From: Sulfurospirillum diekertiae
GTDB taxonomy: Bacteria; Campylobacterota; Campylobacteria; Campylobacterales; Sulfurospirillaceae
Direction: 5' to 3'
DNA: 64,000 nt
NCBI RefSeq assembly: GCF_011769985.2
Contig: NZ_CP039734.2
Location: 2,232,001 to 2,296,000 of the forward strand
Shown: positions 1 through 8,466 of the stretch, in pieces
Numbering within the stretch: the stretch's first letter is position 1
Layout of the letters: each line of letters starts with the position of its first letter
Translations under genes and position numbers: made by a program
Notes under the pieces: model-generated
Told to the model about the DNA's origin: nothing
Seen by the model: the letters and a program-made list of their open reading frames with translations, nothing else
Database searches by the model: none

Positions 1-319
1 TCGCTGACTTGCTGACATTGCCAAAATCCGTCGGAAGGGCATTGATGGATGATGGAATGTTAAAAACAACCCAATGCCACCAGCCGCTTCCTGTTGGCGC
101 ATCGGGGTCATAGACCGTTATGGCAAAACTTTTCGTACCCGAGGGTGCATCACTCCAATGCAATTCAGGAGAGATATTCGCACCATTACACCCAAAACCA
201 GAAAACTCTTCCGTTTTAGAAAGTTGTCCAGCGAGGTCATGACTGTAAAGGGTAAAGCCACCTGCTAAGAGCGTGCTTCCAGATAACATGAAAGCAGCTA
301 CCCAATGTATGATTTTCAT
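1..319 (-). CDS. YbhB/YbcL-family PEBP-like secreted protein (3' part outside window)
   Basis: The reading frame runs from an ATG at 319 to the left edge without a stop, so only about 106 N-terminal residues are visible. It begins with a signal-peptide-like stretch (MKIIHWVAAFMLSGSTLLAG) and continues with the phosphatidylethanolamine-binding fold signature of this family: an N-S-P-E-L-x-W-type segment (here NISPELHW), then VYDPDAPTG and WWHWVVFNIP. Family members bind small ligands, but the role of the bacterial secreted forms is mostly unknown. An AAAGGA ribosome-binding site lies six bases before the chosen ATG. The AraC regulator gene lies upstream on the same strand, 59 bases away, and the gap holds a perfect TTTACATGTAAA palindrome. 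Family assignment is confident from sequence; function is not. Confidence 0.85.
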   Translation of the reverse strand, partial: MKIIHWVAAFMLSGSTLLAGGFTLYSHDLAGQLSKTEEFSGFGCNGANISPELHWSDAPSGTKSFAITVYDPDAPTGSGWWHWVVFNIPSSINALPTDFGNVSKSA

Positions 320-353
320 CCATAATCCTTTTGTCTCAAAATTTAAAGATTAT

Positions 354-365
354 TTTACATGTAAA
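354..365. repeat. TTTACATGTAAA palindrome, intergenic copy
   Basis: Perfect 12-bp palindrome between the AraC regulator gene and the PEBP-like gene. It is the first of 33 copies of the TACATGTA core counted by eye in this window. The seven intergenic copies (354, 3173, 7666, 24834, 28237, 56350, 59711) are all perfect over 12 bp. Confidence 0.9.
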
Positions 366-378
366 AAGTATTTTGAAG

Positions 379-1260
379 TTAGTCTGTTAGGTTTGATATT
401 TTGCCTATAAGGTTTTTAGGGGAGAATTCATGTTTTGCTTTAAAAAGACGCGTAAAGTGAGACTGGCTTTTAAAGCCTGCCTTAAATGCCGCTTCGCCAA
501 TACTAAGGTTGCCTTTTTCGATGAAAAAACGTGCGCGCTCGACTCTTTTTTGAAGTATCCATTTCATGGGCGAGGTCTGAAACTGTGATGTAAATTCCGC
601 TTTAAATGCGCTCAAACTTCGACCACTGCGCTTTGCAAACTCAGGGATACTCCAGTTTTGTATAAAATGCTCTTCCATAAAGACACTCAGATCAATACCA
701 CGTGGTAGCAATGTTTGAAAGTAAGAGACCAATTTTGCTCCCTCAGAAGAGCCCAAAAGTAAGAGTAAAAGCTCTTGCAATTTTAATATCAAAATCGTAT
801 CAACAAAAGCTGGTTTTTGCTCGATAAACGGAAGCAGTGACAGTGCCGTACTTTTCATAATTGGGCTCAGTTCTATCTTGCAAAAAGCCTCTGGTGGATA
901 GGTCTGCATCTTTACATGTAAAGGTACTTTTTCTAAAATGGGGGATAACCAATTGCCAATCACCTTCTCATCAAAAAAGACGAGCAAACACGCATAGTTT
1001 CCTCCTTCACACACTTCACTCATGACGTATTCACCCCGTGAGAGAAAAAAAGCTTCGCCCGCTTTAACCTCAACATCACCCTTTTTCGTGTGGAGCATTT
1101 TTTTACCTTCTAAGATAATATTGAGAAGATTTTGCTCCATAAATGCTTCGGCTTTGTAATGATCTTCCACTACAAAATAGCGCGCTATTACCACACCATT
1201 GGCTTCAATGGAATGCTCTTTATAATTTTTTTGAATGTATTCAAGCACATGAATGGACAT
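379..1260 (-). CDS. AraC-family transcriptional regulator
   Basis: A 293-residue protein with an N-terminal cupin-like sensing half (EGKKMLHTKKGDVEVKAGEAFF resembles a small beta-barrel) and a C-terminal double helix-turn-helix domain from about residue 190. The second helix-turn-helix carries the usual AraC ending, AAFKAGFKSQSHFTRLFKAKH followed by SPKN. The length is normal for the family. The inducer is not apparent. The neighbouring PEBP-like gene downstream on the same strand is a possible target, but that is only inferred from position. Residues LHVK in the N-terminal half come from a copy of the window-wide palindrome at 911-922. Confidence 0.9.
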   Translation of the reverse strand: MSIHVLEYIQKNYKEHSIEANGVVIARYFVVEDHYKAEAFMEQNLLNIILEGKKMLHTKKGDVEVKAGEAFFLSRGEYVMSEVCEGGNYACLLVFFDEKVIGNWLSPILEKVPLHVKMQTYPPEAFCKIELSPIMKSTALSLLPFIEQKPAFVDTILILKLQELLLLLLGSSEGAKLVSYFQTLLPRGIDLSVFMEEHFIQNWSIPEFAKRSGRSLSAFKAEFTSQFQTSPMKWILQKRVERARFFIEKGNLSIGEAAFKAGFKSQSHFTRLFKAKHEFSPKNLIGKISNLTD

Positions 1261-1328
1261 TTACATTTCCTGTTCGTTAACTCTATTGAGTTACAATTTT
1301 AGCACATACTTCTTTGAGGAGAAGAAAA

Positions 1329-1892
1329 ATGACACAAAACGTTTCACGTTGTGGCTGGGTAAAACTAAGCGATCCTACTTATGTGGCATACCACGATGAG
1401 GAGTGGGGAAAACCTCTGCATGATGATCGAGCCCTCTTTGAACTCTTTTGCTTAGAAACCCAATCCGCTGGCCTTAGCTGGCTCACAATTTTAAAAAAAC
1501 GTGATGGCTACCGCAATGCTTTTGCTAGTTTTGTCCTTGAGAAAGTGGCTCATATGGGTGAGATGGATGTTGAACGCATTTTAAATGAAGGCGAAGTCAT
1601 CAAAAGTCGCCCAAAAATTGAAGCCATCCTTCATAATGCCAAACTTTTTCAAGGTATTGCGCAAGAATTCGGTTCACTGGATACCTACTTTTGGAATTAC
1701 GTAGGTGGCAAAACGATTGTTAACGATGTAAGCGATTACAAAACTGCCGCATGCACTTCGACCATTTCCGATGCTTTAACCAAAGATCTTAAAAAACGCG
1801 GTTTCAAGTTTGTTGGATCCACCACGATTTATGCGTTCATGCAAGCGTGTGGGATGGTGAATGACCATGAAAACAGCTGTGGGTGCAAATAA
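1329..1892 (+). CDS. tag: DNA-3-methyladenine glycosylase I
   Basis: Excises 3-methyladenine from alkylated DNA in base-excision repair. The protein starts RCGWVKLSDPTYVAYHDEEWG, with Cys8 and His22 matching the N-terminal zinc ligands of Tag, and ends DHENSCGCK, supplying the C-terminal His and Cys ligands. FELFCLETQSAGLSW contains the helix with the conserved catalytic Glu. I chose the ATG at 1329, which has GAGGAG eight bases upstream; an in-frame TTG at 1314 would overlap that site. The gene is the first of a four-gene plus-strand run and ends one base before the next start. Confidence 0.95.
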   Translation: MTQNVSRCGWVKLSDPTYVAYHDEEWGKPLHDDRALFELFCLETQSAGLSWLTILKKRDGYRNAFASFVLEKVAHMGEMDVERILNEGEVIKSRPKIEAILHNAKLFQGIAQEFGSLDTYFWNYVGGKTIVNDVSDYKTAACTSTISDALTKDLKKRGFKFVGSTTIYAFMQACGMVNDHENSCGCK

Positions 1893-1893
1893 A

Positions 1894-2250
1894 ATGACGT
1901 TTGAAATCCTCAATAACTACTGCCTCAGCCACATAGGCGCAATCAAAGAGTACCCCTTCGATAACACGACTGCCGTTTACAAAGTTGGCGACAAGATTTT
2001 TGCACTCATTGATGAAGCAAGCAATGCTCCACGCATCAATCTCAAATGCGACCCCTACTATGCAAGAGAACTTCGTGAAATGTATGAAAACGTTATCGCA
2101 GGCTACCATATGAACAAAAGACATTGGAATACAGTCATTTGTGAAGACGAAATAGACGAGACTTTGGTTTTTGAGTGGATCGACGACTCATATGACCTTG
2201 TATTTAATTCATTATCTAAAAAATTACAAAACTTTATCCGCAATTCATAG
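1894..2250 (+). CDS. MmcQ/YjbR-family protein
   Basis: About 118 residues of the YjbR fold (MTFEILNNYCLSHIGAIKEYPF at the N terminus, KVGDKIFALI, then a C-terminal ISDELL-like helix replaced here by WIDDSYDLVFNSLSKKLQNFI). Members are small double-wing-type proteins proposed to bind DNA, with no established reaction. I chose the ATG at 1894, one base after the tag stop, rather than an in-frame ATG at 1861 lying inside tag, because family members begin close to the TFEIL segment. Transcription with tag is likely from the spacing. Confidence 0.85.
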   Translation: MTFEILNNYCLSHIGAIKEYPFDNTTAVYKVGDKIFALIDEASNAPRINLKCDPYYARELREMYENVIAGYHMNKRHWNTVICEDEIDETLVFEWIDDSYDLVFNSLSKKLQNFIRNS

Positions 2251-2261
2251 CAGGAGTTTTC

Positions 2262-2552
2262 ATGTTTATTATCGCTTTAACCTATCATAAATCCCTCGAA
2301 GAGGTCGATAAACATTTAAGTGCTCACGTAGAATTTCTCAAAGCGCACTACGCGAAAGGTGTTTTCTTAGCGTCTGGTCGCAAAAATCCTCGCAATGGTG
2401 GCATTATCTTAGCACTTGCGCCCTCTAAAGCTGAAATTGAAGCGGTCATTGCACGTGATCCTTTTTACATTCATGATGTAGCAACCTATGAGATCACTGA
2501 ATTTACACCCTCAATGACCTCACCCGAACTGGATTATTTAATCAATCGCTAA
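2262..2552 (+). CDS. YciI-family protein
   Basis: A 96-residue ferredoxin-like-fold protein of the YciI family. The N terminus MFIIALTYHKSLEEVDKHLSAHVEFLK includes the His that aligns with the putative active-site His of YciI, and GVFLASGRKNPRNGGIILA is the family's central segment. The family is related to muconolactone isomerase-like enzymes and no reaction can be assigned here. The gene follows the yjbR-like gene by 11 bases and precedes the transglutaminase-like gene by 9, so co-transcription is likely. Confidence 0.85.
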   Translation: MFIIALTYHKSLEEVDKHLSAHVEFLKAHYAKGVFLASGRKNPRNGGIILALAPSKAEIEAVIARDPFYIHDVATYEITEFTPSMTSPELDYLINR

Positions 2553-2561
2553 AGGAATCTT

Positions 2562-3161
2562 ATGTCACAGACACTGAATGCTTACCTTCAAAGTTCATTC
2601 GTCATTGATTTTGAGCACCCTTCGATTTTAGCGAAAGCAGAGGAGTTAAAAGGGAACGCTAAAAGCGATGTGGAGATTGCCAAAAACTGTTTTACCTTTG
2701 TGCGCGATCAGATCCGTCATACGGGAGATCATAAAGATGCCATCATTACCTGTAAAGCCAGCGATGTCTTAGCCTTTCAAACAGGATGGTGCTATGCCAA
2801 GAGCCATCTTCTAGCAGCATTGTGTCGTGCCAATGGCATTCCTACAGGCCTTTGCTACCAACGACTCAGCCTTTTGGGCAATGGTGGCGAGCCTTACACG
2901 TTGCATGGGCTCAATGCCCTGTATCTCAAAGATTTTGGCTGGTACCGTGTGGATGCTAGAGGCAATAAAGAAGGCATCCATGCGGAATTTTCTCCACCAT
3001 TGGAACAACTTGCCTTTAAAGTCAAAGCATCCCACGAAATTGACTTCCAAGAGATCCTGAGCGAGCCTTTGAGTATCGTCATCACCGCTTTACAAACGTA
3101 TACAAGCTTTGAAGAATCTCTAAAGCATTTACCTGATTGCACAGAGATAACACGACTTTAG
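2562..3161 (+). CDS. transglutaminase-like domain protein
   Basis: A 199-residue cytoplasmic protein with a transglutaminase/protease-like core. The likely catalytic triad is Cys77 in TGWCYAKSHLLAALCRANGI, His115 in YTLHGLNALYL, and Asp131 in WYRVDARGNK. No signal peptide or membrane segment is visible. Such proteins are usually peptidases or amidases; the substrate is not predictable. It is the last gene of the tag-yjbR-yciI run. A perfect palindrome copy (3173) follows twelve bases after the stop. Confidence 0.85.
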   Translation: MSQTLNAYLQSSFVIDFEHPSILAKAEELKGNAKSDVEIAKNCFTFVRDQIRHTGDHKDAIITCKASDVLAFQTGWCYAKSHLLAALCRANGIPTGLCYQRLSLLGNGGEPYTLHGLNALYLKDFGWYRVDARGNKEGIHAEFSPPLEQLAFKVKASHEIDFQEILSEPLSIVITALQTYTSFEESLKHLPDCTEITRL

Positions 3162-3172
3162 CTTTACATGTA

Positions 3173-3184
3173 AAGATTTTGTAC
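3173..3184. repeat. TTTACATGTAAA palindrome, intergenic copy
   Basis: Perfect copy in the 110-base gap between the transglutaminase-like gene and the alcohol dehydrogenase gene, about 88 bases before the dehydrogenase start. Confidence 0.9.
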
Positions 3185-3271
3185 AGGATTAGGCAAGAAC
3201 TCTGCGAAAATGTTCTATCGCTTTGAGAACCTTTCGCTCTATAATAAACTATTAAAATTAAAGGAGAACCT

Positions 3272-4417
3272 ATGGTTAATTTTACCTATCAAAACCCCAC
3301 AAAAATAGAATTTGGAAAAGGCAAAGAAGAACTTATCGGCACAGCCATCGCGGAAGACAACATCACAAAGGTTTTACTCTGCTACGGTAGCGAGCGCATT
3401 AAAAGTGATGGACTCTATAACAAAGTGACCACCCGTTTGAAAGAAAAAGGCATCGCTTGGGTAGAGCTCTCTGGCATCATCAGCAACCCCATTCTTTCCA
3501 AAGTGCACGAAGGCATCACTATCGCTAAAGCAGAAAAGGTTGAAGCCGTCCTTGCCATCGGTGGTGGTTCTGTTTTAGACAGTGCTAAGAGTATCGCCGC
3601 GGGGGCTTTATACCATAGCGACGTTTGGGACTTTTTTATTGGCAAATCCGTCATTGAAAAAGCGCTCCCTGTGTATGCCATCATGACCCTTGCAGCAACA
3701 GGAAGCGAGATGAATGGCTTTGCCGTTGTTACCAACGATACGATTCAGCAAAAGTACAACATCGCCTCCATTCACGTCTATCCGCGACTTTCCATTCTCA
3801 ACCCAGAACTGACCAAAAGTGTTCCTAAAAATTACCTCGCGTATTCGGCGGTTGACATTATCGCACACGTTATTGAGGGCTATTTGACCGCGACGGTTCA
3901 GCCTCATTTTCAATCACGCATGGTGGAAGGTATTATTCAAACCGTTATGGAAACGACGGAAATTTTGCTTCAAAATCCTGATGATTACAATGCCCGAGCT
4001 GAATTTACATGGGCGGCTACGCAAGCGCTGAATGGTGTGACAACCGCTGGCACCAACCCTTCCGTCTTTCCTAACCATATGATCGAGCATTCCCTTTCAG
4101 CACTGTTTAACATCGCGCATGGTGCAGGTTTAGCGATCGTGATTCCTGCCTGGATGACATGGTTTCACACGCAAAATCCTACGCAATTTAAACGTTTTGC
4201 TGAAAAGATTTTTGACAAAAGCAGTGCGGAAGAAGGTATCGTGGCACTCAAAAGATGGTTCGCTAAAATTGGAGCCCCTGTGAGTTTAAAAGAGGCGGGA
4301 ATTAGTGTTGATTCTATTCCTGAAATTGCCGCCAATGTATACTTAGCGGCTGAAAGACAAGGTGCACAGAAAGTTTACACCCAAGCAGTCATCGAAACGA
4401 TTTTACATAACGCATAA
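3272..4417 (+). CDS. iron-containing alcohol dehydrogenase
   Basis: A 381-residue group III alcohol dehydrogenase, expected to interconvert alcohols or aldehydes with NAD(P)H in the cytoplasm. FTYQNPTKIEFGKG is the family N terminus, GGGSVLDSAKSIA is the nucleotide-binding signature, and the metal site is built from HVIEGYL, HMIEHSLSALFNIAHGAGLA and related His/Asp residues. The closest named types by pattern are YqhD and the butanol dehydrogenases, but substrate cannot be told. AAAGGAG lies just upstream of the ATG. The gene is monocistronic in appearance: a hairpin follows, then an opposing gene. Confidence 0.93.
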   Translation: MVNFTYQNPTKIEFGKGKEELIGTAIAEDNITKVLLCYGSERIKSDGLYNKVTTRLKEKGIAWVELSGIISNPILSKVHEGITIAKAEKVEAVLAIGGGSVLDSAKSIAAGALYHSDVWDFFIGKSVIEKALPVYAIMTLAATGSEMNGFAVVTNDTIQQKYNIASIHVYPRLSILNPELTKSVPKNYLAYSAVDIIAHVIEGYLTATVQPHFQSRMVEGIIQTVMETTEILLQNPDDYNARAEFTWAATQALNGVTTAGTNPSVFPNHMIEHSLSALFNIAHGAGLAIVIPAWMTWFHTQNPTQFKRFAEKIFDKSSAEEGIVALKRWFAKIGAPVSLKEAGISVDSIPEIAANVYLAAERQGAQKVYTQAVIETILHNA

Positions 4418-4424
4418 TCACTCA

Positions 4425-4453
4425 AGGCAAAAAGGGACTTACCCTTTTTGCCT
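4425..4453. terminator. hairpin between convergent genes
   Basis: A perfect 12-bp stem, AGGCAAAAAGGG with a five-base loop and its complement, sits between the dehydrogenase and the DUF523 gene. It overlaps the last codons and stop of the DUF523 gene. No clear T-tract follows on either strand, so termination is plausible for both genes but not certain. Confidence 0.6.
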
Positions 4454-4906
4454 CCAAAATGCTTCAGCTAAAACGAGCTCTTCTTCGCTAAAAACCGTAA
4501 TGCCACTCTCTTGCAACAATTTACATGTAATGCCAGAATCATTAACAGGCGTGTGCGTAAAGGTTCCATCATAGATAACATCTTTGCCACATGAGGGGCT
4601 TCTAGCTTTTAAAATCGCCATACACGCGCCCTCTTCTCGAGCCATTCTCAAACTCTCACGCGCTCCTTTAGCAAACGCCGCACTGACATCTTCACCCGTT
4701 TTACAGATAACGCTATCCGTTCCTTCAATGACTTCACATGGAGGTCTTGGAACGTTGAGCCCACCAAGCACTTCAGGGCACAACGGAACCAAAATGCCCT
4801 GCTCTTTCCACGCTTCCAGAATCTTTACATGTAAAGCATTATTGCCACCATCATATTTGACGTTTTCACCGATCAAACACGCACTGATAAGGATTTTTTT
4901 ATCCAT
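4439..4906 (-). CDS. DUF523 domain protein
   Basis: A 155-residue protein with the DUF523 pattern: ILISACLIGENVKYDGGNN at the N terminus, VPLCPEVLGGLNVPRPPCE in the middle, and LKARSPSCGKDVIYDGTF towards the C terminus. The spaced cysteines (in SACLIG, LCPE, PPCE, SPSCG) suggest a metal or thiol role, but no function is established for the family. Two copies of the window palindrome lie within it, at 4520 (reading ITCK) and 4824 (reading LHVK). Its start overlaps the stop of the chloride-channel gene, so the two are probably co-transcribed. Confidence 0.85.
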   Translation of the reverse strand: MDKKILISACLIGENVKYDGGNNALHVKILEAWKEQGILVPLCPEVLGGLNVPRPPCEVIEGTDSVICKTGEDVSAAFAKGARESLRMAREEGACMAILKARSPSCGKDVIYDGTFTHTPVNDSGITCKLLQESGITVFSEEELVLAEAFWRQKG

Positions 4907-6303
4907 TATTCAAAATCATCTTTGGCATTTTTAACTTGCCAGCGCAACCGTTTATAACGTAAACGATTTCGAAGGCGTTTGACTTTATCAATATCTCGCA
5001 TATCAATGCTAATAGAGGTATCTTCAAGATCATTGCCCTTTCCAATCATGATATTATCGGCCTTTTTAAGGGCGAGTTTTTGTGACTGAAAGACGCTGCG
5101 ATGCCCTGTAATCAAAAAGGCAATGACCACACTCAGTGCCGCATAGTTTGCCATATGTACACCAAAAAGTTCCACCGCCATAATAATGGACGCTATGGGT
5201 GAATTCGTTGTACCTGCCAAAACACTCACAAACCCAAGTGCGGCAAAAAGGGCTATATGTCCCCCAGTGATATGACCAAAAACAACACCACTGGTCGCCC
5301 CCACGTAAAAAACAGGGGTAATAATACCACCGCTACCACCAGAGCCTAAGGTCATTGCTGTAAAAATGGTTTTTAAAATGAAATCGTACCAATGTACATT
5401 ATTTGAAATTAACGCATTAGGACTGAGTGCATCGCGAATCGTTATGAGCCCAAGCCCCAAATAACTCTCAGAGAGGAAATAAGAGATCACCACCATCACT
5501 AAACCCGCGACAAACGCTTTTAAATAGCGATTGTAAGGAATTCTTTTAATCGCTGTTTCTATTTTATTGACTGCGGTAATAAAAAGATCCGAAACAACTC
5601 CAAAAAAGACACCGGCAACAACGACTTGCCCAATTAGCCCTAAATCAAGACTAAATGCGCGGTACATATTGATGTCATAATATTGGTATGTCACACCTAA
5701 AAATTGTGCGGTTGTAAATGCCGCAAAACCTGCAATGAACGAAGGAAGTAAAACATCGTACATAATCACACCAATAATGAGCACTTCAATTCCAAAAATA
5801 GCACCCGCAATCGGTGTACCAAACACTGAAGCAAAACCTGCGCTAATACCGCAGATGACCAGCTTTTTACGATCAGACTTTGAAAATTTGAGCAGTGTTG
5901 CGACAAATGAAGCTGCTCCTGCACCAATTTGCGCTCCGGGTCCCTCTTTTCCTACAGAACCACCAGAAAAAATGGTAAGAACCGTAGCAACCAATTTGAC
6001 AGGAATGACTTTAGCATTGATGTAACCATCGCGTTTATGAACCGCTTCAATGACTTTTTCCGTTCCATGCCCTGTGGCATTTTGGTCAAACGTTCGTACG
6101 ATCCATGTTGTGAGCATCAAAGCAAAAGGGAGAGTAAAGTAAAAAGGAAAAGGAAGAAGGCTTCTCGTCTGCTCAGCAGTTGTGAGAATTTTAAGAAAGA
6201 CGGACATCAGTCCGCCTATCATAATACCAACGGCTGAGGAGAGGAAGAGCCATTTGGAAACACTAAAGAAAATAACCGTCTGTTCAACAACATGTTTATT
6301 CAT
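4906..6303 (-). CDS. ClC-family chloride channel/antiporter
   Basis: A 465-residue integral inner-membrane protein with about ten hydrophobic segments. GSVGKEGPGAQIGAGAAS is the GxEGP ClC motif containing the gating Glu, and GSGGSGGIITPVFYVGA matches the anion-pathway segment near helix N. FGTPIAGAIFGIEVL is another family signature. There is no CBS domain pair; the short charged C-terminal tail ends after RLRNRLRYKRLRW. I chose the ATG at 6303 over a TTG one codon earlier. Whether it is a channel or a Cl-/H+ antiporter is not decided here. Confidence 0.92.
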   Translation of the reverse strand: MNKHVVEQTVIFFSVSKWLFLSSAVGIMIGGLMSVFLKILTTAEQTRSLLPFPFYFTLPFALMLTTWIVRTFDQNATGHGTEKVIEAVHKRDGYINAKVIPVKLVATVLTIFSGGSVGKEGPGAQIGAGAASFVATLLKFSKSDRKKLVICGISAGFASVFGTPIAGAIFGIEVLIIGVIMYDVLLPSFIAGFAAFTTAQFLGVTYQYYDINMYRAFSLDLGLIGQVVVAGVFFGVVSDLFITAVNKIETAIKRIPYNRYLKAFVAGLVMVVISYFLSESYLGLGLITIRDALSPNALISNNVHWYDFILKTIFTAMTLGSGGSGGIITPVFYVGATSGVVFGHITGGHIALFAALGFVSVLAGTTNSPIASIIMAVELFGVHMANYAALSVVIAFLITGHRSVFQSQKLALKKADNIMIGKGNDLEDTSISIDMRDIDKVKRLRNRLRYKRLRWQVKNAKDDFE

Positions 6304-6331
6304 CAAATCACTTTAAGTTTGGGCTTATTTC

Positions 6332-6337
6332 ATTATA
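6332..6337 (-). promoter_or_regulatory. candidate -10 element for the ClC gene
   Basis: TATAAT on the minus strand about 30 bases before the ClC start. No convincing -35 is seen, which is common for Campylobacterota sigma-70 promoters. Confidence 0.45.
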
Positions 6338-6394
6338 GCTCTCTTTGGTAAATTTTTTATAAATATTTATTTTAAAATTATTTTAGAGATGAAA

Positions 6395-7555
6395 TTAACC
6401 AACAATCGACGCAACAATTTCTTTAGCTCTCTTCTTTGCCGCTTCGACTTCATCTAAAACAAGCGCTACAGCCATACGACGCCCCACATGGCTCACAGGC
6501 TTTCCAAAAATACGCACAAAGGAATTTTTAGAAAAAGCCGTTTCAGGAATCGTCAGTGTTGGCACATGCTCTTCGTTTGAGCTTTTAAACGCACCACTTG
6601 CGCCTGAACCGTAAAAGGTGAAATCAAGTGGTAAGCCCAAAACCGCTCTTACATGTAAAGCAAATTCACTCTGGCTTTGTGTGATCATCGTCACCATTCC
6701 CGTGTCGTGTGGTCGTGGACTAAGCTCACTAAAATAAACTTCATCATCTTTGACAAAAAACTCCACGCCAAAGAGTCCTCGACCGCCCAAACCGTCTGTC
6801 ACCGCTTTTGCCATCATCTGCGCTTTGGCTAAGACTTCAGGCTTCATCGGTACGGGCTGCCAACTGAGGACATAGTCACCGTTTTCTTGAATATGCCCGA
6901 TCGGTTCACAAAAAACGGTCTCTTTGCCATTGCGCACGGTGAGAAGCGTGATCTCATAGTCAAACGGTACAAACGCCTCAACGATCAACTCGCTTGCATC
7001 ACCGCGTGCTTCTTTGGCGATCTCCCATGCTTTTTGAATGTCTGCCTCACGACGAATGACACTTTGTCCATGACCCGATGAACTCATAACCGGTTTGACC
7101 ACACAGGGAATTCCAAGCGCTTTTGTCGCTTCATTCAGCCCTTCGAGTGTTTTGACAAAAACATAGCCACTGGTTTTTAAACCCAACGTTTCAGCGGCAA
7201 ACTCACGAATGTTTTTGCGGTTCATTGTCTTTTTCACCGCGTCCGCATTAGGAATGACGCAAAAGCCTTCTTTCTCCGCCTCAATGAGCGCTTCGATGCT
7301 GAGTGCTTCAACCTCAGGCAAGATGAATGTCGGCTTTTCAAGGCGTATCACCTCCAAAAGTTCCTCTTTATTTTTCATATTGATGACATAACTTCGATTG
7401 GCAACCAAATGAGCAGGTGCTTTTGGGTATGAGTCCACCGCTACGGTTTCAATGCCTAAACGAGAGGCTTCGATGATGACCTCTTTGCCAAGTTCACCAC
7501 TGCCGATGAGCATAATTTTTGTGCTATTGCTTTTAAGGGGAGTTGTAAAGTGCAT
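6395..7555 (-). CDS. purT: formate-dependent phosphoribosylglycinamide formyltransferase
   Basis: Carries out the third step of purine synthesis, making formyl-GAR from GAR, formate and ATP without folate. The 386-residue ATP-grasp protein begins with a Rossmann-type segment ([22 protein letters not shown]), has the ATP-grasp lysine region [17 protein letters not shown], and the metal-binding region [24 protein letters not shown]. Length is typical. An AGAGGA site precedes the ATG. A variant palindrome copy (6648) reads LHVR inside the gene. Confidence 0.95.
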   Translation of the reverse strand: MHFTTPLKSNSTKIMLIGSGELGKEVIIEASRLGIETVAVDSYPKAPAHLVANRSYVINMKNKEELLEVIRLEKPTFILPEVEALSIEALIEAEKEGFCVIPNADAVKKTMNRKNIREFAAETLGLKTSGYVFVKTLEGLNEATKALGIPCVVKPVMSSSGHGQSVIRREADIQKAWEIAKEARGDASELIVEAFVPFDYEITLLTVRNGKETVFCEPIGHIQENGDYVLSWQPVPMKPEVLAKAQMMAKAVTDGLGGRGLFGVEFFVKDDEVYFSELSPRPHDTGMVTMITQSQSEFALHVRAVLGLPLDFTFYGSGASGAFKSSNEEHVPTLTIPETAFSKNSFVRIFGKPVSHVGRRMAVALVLDEVEAAKKRAKEIVASIVG

Positions 7556-7665
7556 GATGTCCTCTTTGTGTTAGTTTAGGAGATTTTACACAAAAGTGGT
7601 TTAAGAAATGAAAGAACTTTAAAATTTTATGGCTCTTGGTTGGATATACTTACGCATCAAACAGA

Positions 7666-7677
7666 TTTACATGTAAA
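7666..7677. repeat. TTTACATGTAAA palindrome supplying a ribosome-binding site
   Basis: Perfect copy ending nine bases before the GTG start at 7686. Its right end, followed by GG, forms AAAGG, the only visible ribosome-binding site for that gene. Confidence 0.85.
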
Positions 7678-7685
7678 GGTTTTTT

Positions 7686-7970
7686 GTGGAAATTCTCTTC
7701 ACCATTCTTGCGATACTCACTCTTCTTGGCTTCTTATTTCTTCTACTAAAACCCAAAATTCAGCCAAAATCCAAAGAGCAAAAACAAGAAGAGATACGCC
7801 AAAATTTCCTTCAAAGGCTAGATGCCGAGCTTTCTGCTACCCAAAATCCTGATGAGCGTCAAACGAAAAAAATCGCGTTACTCAAAGTGTTTGCGAAAGA
7901 GTTGGAGTTCAATCTCTTTTTTGATAAAGATGAAGTGAAAGTATTGATACAAGAGTTGGCGGGTTATTAA
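7686..7970 (+). CDS. small membrane-anchored protein, unknown function
   Basis: I do not recognise this 94-residue protein. It has one N-terminal membrane helix (ILFTILAILTLLGFLFLLL), then a basic stretch and a helical soluble tail with many Gln, Lys and Glu residues (SKEQKQEEIRQNFLQRLDAE). It starts with GTG; AAAGG, formed by the palindrome at 7666, lies at the right distance. The stop overlaps the stop of the opposing cutA gene by four bases. The gene is probably real given its coding-like composition and ribosome-binding site. Confidence 0.7.
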   Translation: MEILFTILAILTLLGFLFLLLKPKIQPKSKEQKQEEIRQNFLQRLDAELSATQNPDERQTKKIALLKVFAKELEFNLFFDKDEVKVLIQELAGY

Positions 7971-8281
7971 GTCGTCTCTTCTTCAATCCATTGAAGGTAC
8001 GCCTTAAGTCCTTGTTCGATCGGTAGTTGAATGATCTGAGGCGTCGTATAGGGATGATGCTTTAAAATCAACGCTTCTATCTTTTGAAACAAAGAACTCC
8101 TCGTTTTAATCAAAAGCAACTGCTCACATGATTCGCACAGTTTCCCTTCCCAGTGGTAAAAACTTTGAACGGCTTGCATCTGAATACATGCGGCAAGTTT
8201 TTGCTCTAACAAAAGATGAATAATAGATTTTGCATTTTGTTCATCAGGGCATGTTGTGGTTATTAGGCAAAAAGAGTTCAT
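7967..8281 (-). CDS. cutA: divalent-cation tolerance protein CutA
   Basis: A 104-residue trimeric ferredoxin-fold protein. LITTTCPDEQNAKSIIHLLLEQKLAACIQM is the family N terminus and HPYTTPQIIQLPIEQGLKAYLQWI the conserved C-terminal part with the P-x-I-x-x-P-like segment. The family has been linked to copper tolerance in E. coli, although its actual biochemical role is unsettled. GGAG lies seven bases before the chosen ATG at 8281; an ATG at 8285 is out of frame. Confidence 0.9.
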   Translation of the reverse strand: MNSFCLITTTCPDEQNAKSIIHLLLEQKLAACIQMQAVQSFYHWEGKLCESCEQLLLIKTRSSLFQKIEALILKHHPYTTPQIIQLPIEQGLKAYLQWIEEETT

Positions 8282-8350
8282 TCATGTACTCCTCGTGTGA
8301 AAAAAGAAGTATTATAACGATTTTAGGTGAAAAAGTTTTAAAAGAAGAAA

Positions 8351-8371
8351 TGCAAGGGAAAATCCCTTGCA
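8351..8371 (-). terminator. terminator of the rplM-rpsI operon
   Basis: On the minus strand an eight-base-pair stem, GCAAGGGA paired to TCCCTTGC with a three-base loop (nine pairs with the flanking A-T), is followed by ATTTCTTCTTTT. It is the last and strongest of three successive hairpins after rpsI. Confidence 0.8.
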
Positions 8372-8381
8372 GAAAGAGCAA

Positions 8382-8466
8382 AAGTCTCGAAAGACTTCTG
8401 TAAAGAAATCATTAACGTTTTCAAGGAAACTTTTAATGATTCCCTTGAGGAAATCATTAACGTTTT
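8382..8466 (-). repeat. two upstream hairpins and a 17-bp direct repeat after rpsI
   Basis: Hairpin one (8435-8458) overlaps the rpsI stop and pairs AATGATTCCC with GGAAATCATT with one mismatch. Hairpin two (8382-8397) pairs AAGTCT with AGACTT around a UUCG loop on the minus strand. GAAATCATTAACGTTTT occurs twice, at 8405-8421 and 8450-8466; the second copy spans the last codons and stop of rpsI. The layout suggests a duplicated gene end. Confidence 0.75.
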
